In this document: positions 46,013-55,723 of the stretch, piece by piece
Position numbering within the stretch: position 1 is the first letter of the stretch
Layout: each line of letters begins with the position of its first letter
Assembly (NCBI GenBank): GCA_027943335.1
Contig: BSBK01005139.1
Location: 186,001-250,000, forward strand
Length of the DNA: 64,000 bases
Direction of reading: 5' to 3'
From: Chamaecyparis obtusa
Lineage: Eukaryota; Streptophyta; Pinopsida; Cupressales; Cupressaceae
Translations under genes and position numbers: made by a program
Notes under the pieces: model-generated
Database searches by the model: none
Told to the model about the DNA's origin: nothing
Seen by the model: only the letters and a program-made list of their open reading frames with translations

Positions 46013-46973
46013 ATTTGTCGAAAAGGCACCTAAAATGCCCAAAAAATGCATCTTGTATCGTTCTACAGTGATATTTGCTTTGTGTTAGCGTGATTTGATC
46101 ATGATATTCCCAAATGGGTACTAGTGATCGATCACCTTTGGTGGAGAGTCTAGAGGATGTCCCTATGGATGCAATAATTTAGACCAAATAAGAGTTCATG
46201 TAGAATGGTAATGATGTTCCCACATGACTCAGCTGTTCCCACAATGTTGTGCTTATGAGCTCTCCCTAGTAGATAGGTTCTTTATTTTCAAGAATTTGAA
46301 ATATGAATTTATACATCCATGGTTCAAAATTACAAGATTCTTTGAGAGCACAGATTCTATTGAGGAGTGCTATCAAATCATTAACTTCTGGAGAGAAGTC
46401 ATATCTGTGTATTGTCTTTGGCCATTTAGAGAAATTTGATCGTTTATTGACCAACCATTGATCATTCATGTGCCTTTGATAATCCGACTTGTTTTGGTTC
46501 CACAATTGTATGGACATATCTTTAGACAAGTTTGCACATTCAGGACTTGCAGGAATTCTGAAAATCTGCTCAATGATGTTTGGATCCAAGCTGAAAATCA
46601 CTTTACCATCTGCATCTTTGACTGTTTTGCCTTTGGGATTGAAATGACGTGCACACTCAAAGACGAACTCAGGTTCTAGAGCAGCCATAGGAAAAGTAGA
46701 TATCAGGTGAATACTGCTCCTCTTGATATGCTGTAATTCCTTGTTGACAAGATCTTCAAGCCTTTGCAAGAAAGTGGTCATGTCAGCATACCCAATCTTT
46801 CTATCTGAGATTTGATCAAGAGTTGATGAGACAAGTGAGGCTGTGGTATGAGCCGGCTCTTTGTCATATTGATATTTCATCTTTGTTTTGACTTTTGATG
46901 AAGCTGACATATCTTGTGCTGCAACATAAAAATTCCAAAGGGTAAATACATCATTTGAGGAGATTAGATCCAT
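46013..46973 (-). pseudogene. unrecognised long gene, N-terminal part
   Basis: The open frame 46266-46973 (235 residues) starts MDLISSNDVFTLWNF. It contains LEPEFVFECARHFNPKGKTV, DADGKVIFSLDPNIIEQIF, RIPASPECANLS and FSPEVNDLIALLNRICAL, and ends CNFEPWMYKFIFQILENKE. Past a stop at 46266 the same frame goes on (ELISTTLWEQLSHVGTSLPF) with one more stop, to the copia LTR at 46008. The segment FSLDPNIIEQIFRIP loosely recalls the 'putative plant transposon protein' type of domain in plant mobile-element frames; this is a weak analogy. The frame continues at 38877. Start choice is the first Met of a protein-like block; an upstream exon cannot be excluded. Confidence 0.55.
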
Positions 46974-47739
46974 GAGAGGGTTAGGCTTTGGCTTACAATG
47001 ATAGATCTATGAAGAACAAGGTGTTCGGAGTATTGATTAGATACTCATAGAACACGTGTTGGCTGGAAATGAAACAAAAAGCACATGTATGTGGGCAAAA
47101 AGGGGCAAAATTGGACTTATAGAGATGGATCGCATATGAGACATTGTTTGTATGGTCAAGAATGCAAGTTAGATGCATATGGATATGTGTAAATGATAAT
47201 TATGGTATCTAAAAGAGTGACCTTTTACCAAAATTGGGTTCTTTAGAGGTGATTACATGCAGTGAAAATAACATGTTTTTACATGTAATGGGCTTGAGAG
47301 ATGCAATCACATGTATTGGAGAATGAAGGATGAATTGACATGAATGTATGCACTTGCATTCTTGAGAGGATGACTTCAACTTTCTTCCAAAAATGAAAAC
47401 AACACAAGCAACAAACAAGCAAGCAAACAAGAAGAAAAACAAAAACATACTTCTTGCTATTGACTCAAACATGACAAACTTGAAAATAATTTTCTACATG
47501 CAAATCCGTTTTTGGATGTTGGATGATTTTTATGCATTGGGTAAGAGAAGATTTGAACTTATTTTAACACCAAATGCAAAATACATGGGCTGCATTGGAA
47601 CAAATGAATAAAAATGAGCCATATAATGCAACAATGTAGGAAAACAAGTGAGAAATACAAGAAAAATCAAATACATTTACTTACTTGGAGCTCAATGAGC
47701 CAAAAATGGAAGAAGAAGAAGTTGGAATGAACTTGTCTT
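46974..47739. repeat. ATGCAATTGCATG-type repeats, sparse part
   Basis: No gene. Scattered looser copies of the unit described at 47740-48540 occur at about 47106, 47163, 47230 and 47490 (for example AAAATTGGGTTCTTTAGAGG, then ACATG and a T-run). Confidence 0.45.
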
Positions 47740-48540
47740 TCCCAAAATCGGATTCTGCAAGTGCATTTGCATACAACAACTTAGAAGCTTTTGACCAATT
47801 CCAAGTTGCAAAATGTGATCTCAAGATGCAAATACATGAAACGTTTTTGCATGTATTTGATGTAAAACAAACTTTCAAACCCTTCCAATGCAAAACGTTT
47901 TTAGCAAGAATGAATTGCTGGGCGTTTTTGGAGAAAAACACACTCTAATGATGCTCTTGCATGAAACGTTTTGGCTGAGAATTCAAAAACGTTCCCTTGG
48001 AATGAAGACATGCATTTGAGAGCAAAAATCGGACTCTTCATGTGCATACGCATGGTTTATTCTTGGCTGGAAATGCCTTGCTTTTGATGGAAGAGCAAAA
48101 TTGCGCTCTCAAGATGTAAATAAATGTTTTATTTTTGCAAGCAAATGACTTAGAAGAAGACTCCCAGCAAAATCGTGGACTTGGGATGCATTTACATGTA
48201 ACGTTTTTGCATGCAAATGGTGTCTTAGATGCAAATCACACTCTCAAGATGTAATTGCATATGTTATTTTTGAAGAGAAAAACCCTTTACATGCAAATTG
48301 CACTCTCCAAGTGCATTTACATGTGTTTTTAGAACTCGCTTTTACATGTTATGGGCTTAACTTGTGCTTTTGCAAGCAAATCGCACTCTCGAGATGCATT
48401 TGCATGTTTTATTTTTGTCAATATATGCAAATTGCACTCTCCAAGAGGGATTGCATATATGCATTACATGTTTTTCATCAAGTTTTTAGCCTTTTTACAT
48501 GCAAAATTGGATTCTTTAGATGCAATTGCATGTAAAGTAG
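47740..48540. repeat. degenerate 55-75 bp repeat array, about ten units
   Basis: Units start at about 47743, 47808, 48026, 48088, 48163, 48230, 48292, 48375, 48426 and 48501. Each reads GCAAAT or GCAAAAT, then a block like TGCACTCTCAAGATGCA, then TTTGCATGT (or ATTACATGT) and a T-rich run. Several end or begin AACGTTTTTGCATG. Small open frames (47685-47948, 48311-48548) arise from the repeat. No similar sequence was seen elsewhere in the window. Confidence 0.75.
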
Positions 48541-49534
48541 GAAAATGAAGTCATGTTGTTGCATTGCACAACTTAAGTGATTTATTTAGCACATGTCAAA
48601 TTGTTTATTGAGTCTAATATTACTAAAGGGGTCAAAAATAACATTTACACTATATAGTTGTATATATAATGTGTAAACATTTGATAAAGTAATATTTAAC
48701 TTATATGTTTTAAAAAACATGAAGTATAACTCAACATTAAATTAGAACTATATAGTGATAAAGTCACTTTAGTGAAAAATTTAAAAGCAACTCAATATTA
48801 AAATATAACATAAAGCCCACTATAGTCACTTAAGTGATAAATTTAAGTGATAAAGTAACTTAAAAACATAACATAAAATGAATTTATGTTATATTTTTTC
48901 AAAAAGTGCAATTCAACTATAGAAAATAACATCTATTTTTTAAATATGTAGTTGAGCTTGGAGAGTTCACTTTTTGGGCACTTAAATGGTCATATTTTTT
49001 GACTGATAAGTCCGATTAAGCCCTAAGGTAGATCAAATCAAAGGGAAAACCGAAAGCAAGAGATTGGACGAATCAAAAAGACTAAAACCAACTAAACAAA
49101 CACTTGAAAAGACACCAAAGGACGCTGAAGGATTCAAAAATCAAGTATAAGAAGATAGACTAAAAATACGAAAAAGACTTGATGAAAGCCTTTAGCAAAA
49201 GGATTCGCTAAACATATTGAGATCAATTGATTGATTAATATTGGCTAATTAAATAGCAAATTAACATAGAGAAACATGAAACTAAGTTCAATTGTTTTGT
49301 ATTGTTACCTACATTTTGTGGTGACAAAATACAGGACAACATGCAGGTTATAATCAGTGTTTGAATTACAGGAGTTTTAAGTGTGAAGATTGCCTTCCTC
49401 TTAATAAGTCTTGGTCAAAACCTTTTTATAAAATATTTATGCAAGTTTATTTTGGAGAGAGTTGTGTATTATTGTTCTGTTCTCACGCTTGTTATTAAAA
49501 TTCAAAGTCTTTACGCCGGTGTTTTCATCATTCA
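48541..49534. other. AT-rich unassigned DNA
   Basis: Contains loosely repeated AAGTGATAAA/TAACTTAAA words at 48600-48900. No gene recognised. Confidence 0.4.
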
Positions 49535-49765
49535 TATTTATTCGGTGCATCACCCTTTAGAGATAGATTTCAGTTTATATGTTATCCTTCCAACCCTTTT
49601 CTCAGTAAGCTTAGTTTAGGTGAAGTACGATATAGGAAGCCGACCTTCTCCGGAGGTTTGTTCCAGTCATAGGATACCCACAACCTTGGAACAATCCCAT
49701 GTTATTCTAGAAGTGCTTGATTTGCAAAAATTAGCACTGGGTGCAATTCTGTGTGATAACAAAGT
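49535..49765. repeat. dispersed repeat module, copy 2
   Basis: Shares ordered blocks with 11750-12060 (TTCGGTGCATCACC, CCCACAACCTTG, GGGTGCAA and others). Confidence 0.5.
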
Positions 49766-50579
49766 ACTCATCATTTTTTTCTGCTCCACACGTAGAGGAT
49801 TTGATGATGCACCAGTGTGGATTGGTTTCGAGTTTGTACCATCCTTTAAGGGATGAGTATTTTCCATCTGCTGTAGATGGGATTAGTGACTACAAGTTAG
49901 ATTACTTGTAGAGTCCACACATGCACGGGAGCCTAGCAGAGGATGTAGATAGTGGTCGTGTTACAAACATCTTCAGATGTTCTTATCTCCACAGTACGGA
50001 TAGATGTGAGTTCGGTGTACCTTGGGACCCTAGTGATGACATGGTTAGCATTGTAGTTCAGGCGGGTCTCGTTGATTGGCTTCACCACTTTGGGCACGGT
50101 GAATTTGAGTACAGAGTTGAGCAGCAGAAATCTGAGTATGTTCTTCTTGGCAGACTTCTGTTCAGAGTTTGGGATCCTTCCAATGCATCGGGATTTTAGA
50201 CAGCGCTCACTAGGGAGTTTTCAGGTGTTTGTACAGAGAGGAGTGCTTATAGTTTTTCCTTTAATCCTCTTGTGCATGATCACAGTTCAGTTGCGCATGT
50301 GTTGGACAATGTGTATGACAACTCACTTTGTGTAGTTTTGGGAAGAAAGCTTTGTTAGCCTTCCAAGTTGCTTCCCTATGGGGTGTTCACTCCTGCGACA
50401 TCTACTATCAGATTCGTTTCAGTTTGGCAGGTTTGGTCAGTTTTACTAGAGATGATGTTACAGGAGCTAGTGGGTGATCATAGAGACATTGCACGATTCT
50501 ACCCTTGGGATCTGGGTGGATTGGTGTGTTTTTTGTTTCTGAGATTGCTTGGGGACAAGTAATTTCAGGAAGGTCGGAT
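49766..50579 (+). pseudogene. gag-protease gypsy family, truncated third copy (C-terminal extension)
   Basis: Plus-strand remnant of the family seen at 40223 and 54368. GGAGTGCTTATAG (about 50239) corresponds to the reversed segment at about 42100, and GDHRDIARFYPWDLGGL (about 50470-50525) matches the C-terminal DRDITRDHPWDPDGL and DITHDHPWDPGGL of the two other copies. TTGCTTGGGGACAAGTAATT and AGGAAGGTCGGATT (polypurine tract) follow, then an LTR. Frames are broken throughout. The N-terminal gag and protease are missing. Confidence 0.65.
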
Positions 50580-51093
50580 TGTAATGTCCCTTTTTTCATG
50601 AACGTCAACTTTTAGAGGATTAGCCTATTTCCTGACCCTGATAGGCCAATGGAGTTGTTCAGAGGGTCCAGTTGGCAGAGCTAGAGGCTATTTTCCCACT
50701 CCAGTGGTCAGAGATGTTAAGGATTGCTCTTCGTTTGAGTGACTATCTATAGTAAGTTACTATTTCAGGAAAGTCAACGTTTCTATCTTTATTAGGGTGC
50801 CTGAACAACTTGGCGGCATTGTTGAGATTCTGTATTGTTGTTTGGAGCAGTTATTCGGAGACTTACTATTTATAGTAAGTCATTGTTGAGGGATTGCTAT
50901 ATCTGGTATGGGCACCTAGGCTCTTGGTATGCATTGTGATTGAATCATTCATCAGTTGGCTCAGTTTGAGGGACTTACTATTTATAGTAAGTCATCTATC
51001 CAACATTTCTATATTTGGAAGGGCACCTGGACCAACCTCAGTTGAAGTGATGACCTTAGGTACCTTTTTTGATCAGGTATTTAATTTACTAAT

Positions 51094-51098
51094 TATAG
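51094..51098. repeat. 5-bp target-site duplication TATAG, left copy
   Basis: Matches 52376-52380 exactly. Confidence 0.85.
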
Positions 51099-52375
51099 TG
51101 TAAAGAGCCCTGCTAGCTCTATGCTGAAGAATTTATATTTTTTTGAAAAGTTTTTCAATTTTTTTTTGTTTTTGAGATATAAGAAATGCAATTGAATTCT
51201 ACATTTTAAAGCACAATTCCAATTCCATAATATTATTTGCAAACAACTCAATTTGCGAATATACATATATAATATTGTTTGATTATTAATAATTCAATAT
51301 CAAATGTGCAGCTTAGCGTATATGCAAATCATTGCCAACAGGAAATTACAAACACAACCTTCTTGAAGAAAAACGCAGCCTCTATTGGTGTTGACGCAGG
51401 CTCTAGAAGTCAACGCAGCTTCCAATGTAAAAATCACAGCCCATTAAAAGGCAAATGCTGCTCAATTTTGGAGATAACCTCCACAAATAGTGAACAATTT
51501 TGATATATAGTAACACCAAAATTGTAACCAGCATAATCAGAATTAATTCTCTGATATTCAGAGCACAATTCACCACATCTTTCAATGATTCAGAGTGCAG
51601 ACAGAGAGGAATTAGTCCTCACAAAACCCTTCGGCAAATTCTTCATGAAATTAAAACAATAGCCAAGAATGAAAGAATTGCTTTTGCACAAAGCATTGCT
51701 TTTATAATAAAATATATCTTCTTCAAGACACCAAAGGCCAATAGCTTCTCTCACACACTTTTCACTTAAATGCCCTTTGCTTTATAGTTAGGTACATATT
51801 TGAATAATATAGTTTATTAACTCCCTTTGGCTCCAAAAATGACTTTTTCATCAATATCATGATATTCAGACACACAAGGTCATTGTTTCTTGTGCCCAAG
51901 ATTTAAAATTTTTCAATCCGGTTCCAACGAGCTATGACAATAAGGTGACCAATATACAATACCAGCAAAAATAGCGACCTAAGCGTATTTAATTAAATAA
52001 TAATCATAATTCACCCGTATTGCGAAAATAACTGAAGAAGCATCAGAATCGAAATCTGACAGCACAAGCGTGATCCTGATGAAAAAGGACGATGAATCAA
52101 CCCGACAGGGTGACTTACTAAAAATAGACGCTCCCTTCAAGATTCTTGGAGCCCAAACCGGAAGCCAAAAATACAAATTGAGAGCATCATTCAACTCCTC
52201 TAACTCATTTGACTTCATCAGAACTATCCATTGACTTACTAAAAATAGTAAGTCCCACCAAATGGAGCCATAACCCTCAACAGGGTCCTCTAATCACCAG
52301 TATTAGCCTACAAGGACCCAGTAATAGGCTAAATCCATCTACTATCATGGTCATGCTAAAAAAGGGGACATTACG
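51099..52375 (-). mobile_element. solo gypsy LTR, 1277 bp
   Basis: In plus coordinates it starts TGTAAAGAGCCCTGCTAGCT (compare TGTGAAGAACCCAACTAGCT at 40223) and ends GGGGACATTACG, the final A having changed to G. Palindromes at about 52112-52128 (right half lost) and 52233-52254. No internal region, and perfect TATAG duplications on both sides, so it is a solo LTR left by recombination within one inserted element. Confidence 0.85.
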
Positions 52376-52380
52376 TATAG
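52376..52380. repeat. 5-bp target-site duplication TATAG, right copy
   Basis: Matches 51094-51098. Confidence 0.85.
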
Positions 52381-53712
52381 TAAATCAAGGGTTGATAGAG
52401 ATGGACCCCTTCTATTTTTAGAAAGGCACTTTGGTTAGCAGTGAATGCAGTGGGTTACCTCTTGGTTTGTACAGAATCAAGAAATAAGGAGTATCTTTGA
52501 AGTTATAATATTTTAATTATTAATAAGTAATACTTTATTAATAATTAATAAAAAATTTAAAAGTGCACATCATTAAATATTATTTGACATTATTATAAAA
52601 ATGGGTTATTTAATGATTATTAAGTCAAATTATAATTGCATATGAGGAATAATGTAAAGTGTCAATTTAAAGAGAGACATAAGTGATTATTAAAATATAC
52701 GTTATATTATTTCATTGTGCACCAAATGGATATAATTAAATATTATATTTCCAATACATCAAAAGCAAGTGCAACAAAGATAAATATTTTTAAGTTATGA
52801 GAAGTGTATTTGTGAAGATACACATCTATTTCTCTTGGAGAATTATAAAAAGACAAGGTGAGAGAACATCCATTCATTCTATTAAGCATTTTATAATTGT
52901 GAATTTGTGTTGTTGGGAGCCAAGGGTTTCGGCATTGCTGGAGAATTGGGAATTCTTCACAATTTTAGCACTTTGAATTAGTGAAATAGCCAATGAATTG
53001 TGCAATGACTATGACTTTATGTCAGAAGCCATGAATGTGCTTCAAGGTGTAAAGATTGGGGTTTGATAGCATTGAATGCATTAAGGTTTTTTCGTAGAGA
53101 TTAGAAGATCATCAAATTATACAGAACACAGCCTGTAATAGCAGCATTAATAATTTTTAAAGGCTGCCACAGGTACTACACAGCCATGTGAGCCACTGTT
53201 AGAGGCGTGGGTTGATTTAGAGGTAGGTTGAGGGTTCTTTGAGCATCAATAGACATCAATATTTGGCGCCAAGGTTTAGAATTATTTTAGAATACACTTG
53301 TGATACTTTTTGGGGTCTTAATTGCAAGCTGCGATAATTTCCAGGTTTTTTAATATTGCAAATAAGTTATATTTTCATGCATTTTTCTTTATTGTAAATA
53401 ATTTATTTCTTGCAACTGAATAAAGAGGAATTCTTGTGAATAGTTGCAGCAATTAGTTTGTATGCAAATTGTATGACAAAATATCTTTGAATAGTCCGGT
53501 GCATTTTCAGAATGATATACCTGCCAAGTGTTTGTCTTAATGTCTGTTCTATGCATGTGTGGAAGTTAAAGGATATAGATTTGATTTGAGCTTACAAGTG
53601 TTTGATAAAATGCCTATGTATGAGTTCAACACATTGCAAAACAGCGGATGCCTATCAATTATCAGAAGTAGGTGAGTTAGAACTTGCATGGGTTCTTACA
53701 GTGTACTTACAG

Positions 53713-53724
53713 TGGTATCAAAGC
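53713..53724 (+). promoter_or_regulatory. primer-binding site of the chromodomain gypsy
   Basis: TGGTATCAAAGC differs from the usual TGGTATCAGAGC at one position. It opens the plus-strand gypsy that runs to 62814. Confidence 0.7.
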
Positions 53725-53759
53725 TGGCATGCAAAGTACTTGACAAAATGTCAAACATC

Positions 53760-54362
53760 CAAAATTGAAACAAATCTAGTGTTTGTCAGAGTAAGATCCT
53801 TCAGGGTTTCTACAATTACATAGCAGAATTTCAAAAAATTTCAGTTCAAGTTACATAAATAGATGATGACCGACTCGGCTATCTATTTGTAGAGAGATTG
53901 AAAGACTCACTAAAGGGACTAGTAAGCACCCTCAAACCATCATCTTGGGAGGATGCCTTTGAAATAGCCCTAAGATTAGAAGTCTCATCATCAAGTAACA
54001 AACCATTGGTTAACCACACCAAACAATCCCACAAGAAAGATAAGTTTCACAAAAAGTTCCTTACCATAACTTATGCTAAGAAAAAGGAACTTATGCTTCA
54101 AATGCAAAGGACCATGGGAACAAGGCCATAATTGCAAGAAAAAGAAAAACCTTGGAATAAAAAACCCATGCCATATATGCAATCAGGAATGGATGCCTAG
54201 GCATAAATGCAAAAATAGGGGTCGAGTCTAAAGAATGGAAGGACATCCCGAAGAAGAAGATGAAGAAGACGCAAACAAGAAGGCAAGACATGAAGACGAA
54301 TATGAAGAATACGGGGTAATAGCCACTATCACTCAAGCCTCCAAACATCGAGTTTTAAGAAT
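53760..54362 (+). pseudogene. chromovirus gag with two zinc knuckles, 5' part missing
   Basis: Recognisable from about 53790: GFYNYIAEFQKISVQV, DDRLGYLFVERLKDSLKGLV and SSWEDAFEIALRLE, then a basic Lys-rich stretch. Two zinc knuckles follow: CFKCKGPWEQGHNCK (about 54090-54135) and CHICNQEWMPRHKCK (about 54172-54216), both CX2CX7HXC, a spacing also used by the gag-protease family. The frame has stops at about 53820 and 53863 and shifts near 54088. An acidic segment (about 54235-54320) leads to the insertion point. The N-terminal half of a normal gag is missing. Confidence 0.75.
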
Positions 54363-54367
54363 TAGGA

Positions 54368-55669
54368 TGTGATGAGCCCAACTGGCTCTCTATGGAAAAA
54401 CTGACTTTTTTCCTCATTCAATTGCAATTTGTTTTTTGTATATTTTCAAACATATATAAATTTTAAATTTTCCTCAACATAAGCATTAAGAACAACAATT
54501 TATATAAGCTTTGAATGTCCACTAAATTGTTTTTTTTTTAATCCTAATCCACATTCACATTAAACATTAATCATTACAAAGATTACAATGCTGAATTGAG
54601 CACCTTAGATTAACGTAACTGACCGTTGAGAAATTCGCAGCATAAAGGATGATACTCAGCCTTGGTGTTGTTGACGCCAGCCCTGCTTTATTACTTCATT
54701 GCTAATGAACCTTCAAATCTCCTCTTCCAAGGGTGCCGAAAACAAACACAATTTATTTCCCTTCAACTGCCCCCTCTTCTCTCTCTTGTCACACACTACA
54801 CCAGCTAACACAACCTGCACCAGCAAGTACGGCCCTGCCTTAACGTCCATACGGCACTGTAGAATCTGTATGGTTCTGAAATAAAATCTCAGCTCCTGCA
54901 AGTTACGGCATTCCACACAAGAACAACTTGAACCAAACTAAAATTATTCCAAAGGATTGAAACTTGAATCCCAAACGCAGTCCCAACAAATCTGTGAATA
55001 ATTTAATGGTTTTCTCCACATGTGAAGAGCAAACCCTAACTCTTCCTCCAAGCAATTCAATTTTCTCCTCAAGACATCTTCTCCACTTTTCAATTTTTAA
55101 ACAAATGACATAAAGTAAAGAAAATCGATTCCTCCCTTGATTTTATAATGTAAAAGGAAGTCTTCTTCAAGACACTTTTCATTAAAGAGTCTTCACCAAC
55201 ACACCACTGAATTATAACATTAAAGTTCACAACTTATTAAATTAACGTAACTTAATTTAATAACCTTTATTTAAAACGTGATGCGACTGAATCTCACTGG
55301 TAATATCACCCGACTTTTGACAACAGTGTCCGGAGTTCACACTGCCCTGCCAGAAATAGCCACCAGACCAAAATAGACTTACTAAAAATAGTAAGTCTCT
55401 GAAACTGGAGATTCCGCATAAAGAACTCTGAAACATCTGAAACCCCTGCCCAAGTGCTCTGCCAAACATAACAATATGTGAAATACCACTTACTAAAAAT
55501 AGTAAGTCATCCAATCTGACCCCAATGAAGAGAAGACCTGGCAACTGGAACCTCCAGAGTGGAATCCAACCATTGGCTCTACCAACCGACCCCCTCTGAC
55601 AACCTGATTAGCCTACAAGGGTCACCAAACTAAGCTAATGCCAAGAGTTTGAAAAACGGGGACATTACA
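54368..55669 (-). mobile_element. 3' LTR of gypsy element 2, 1302 bp
   Basis: In plus coordinates it starts TGTGATGAGCCCAACTGGCT and ends GGGGACATTACA. Palindromes at about 55377-55397 and 55488-55508, both nearly perfect. Confidence 0.85.
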
Positions 55670-55685
55670 GTCCTCCCTTCCCAAG
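55670..55685 (-). other. gypsy polypurine tract
   Basis: The reverse complement reads CTTGGGAAGGGAGGAC directly before the 3' LTR. Confidence 0.75.
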
Positions 55686-55723
55686 ATTGCTTGCCCTCAA
55701 GCAATCAGGAAAAACAAGCAACG

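Larger units (their letters stand above)
50580..53711 (+). mobile_element. gypsy LTR, split by a solo LTR (about 1.85 kb without it)
   Basis: It starts TGTAATGTCCC after a polypurine tract. It carries the family palindrome ACTTACTATTTATAGTAAGT at 50860-50881 and 50972-50993, a partial one at about 50740-50759 and a fourth at 51085 split by the insertion. It resumes at 52376, with a TATAAAA-like box (TTATAAAAAGAC, about 52844), and runs to GTACTTACA at 53711, followed by a primer-binding-site-like sequence. It is thus bounded by one internal region on the left and apparently another on the right. Confidence 0.6.
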
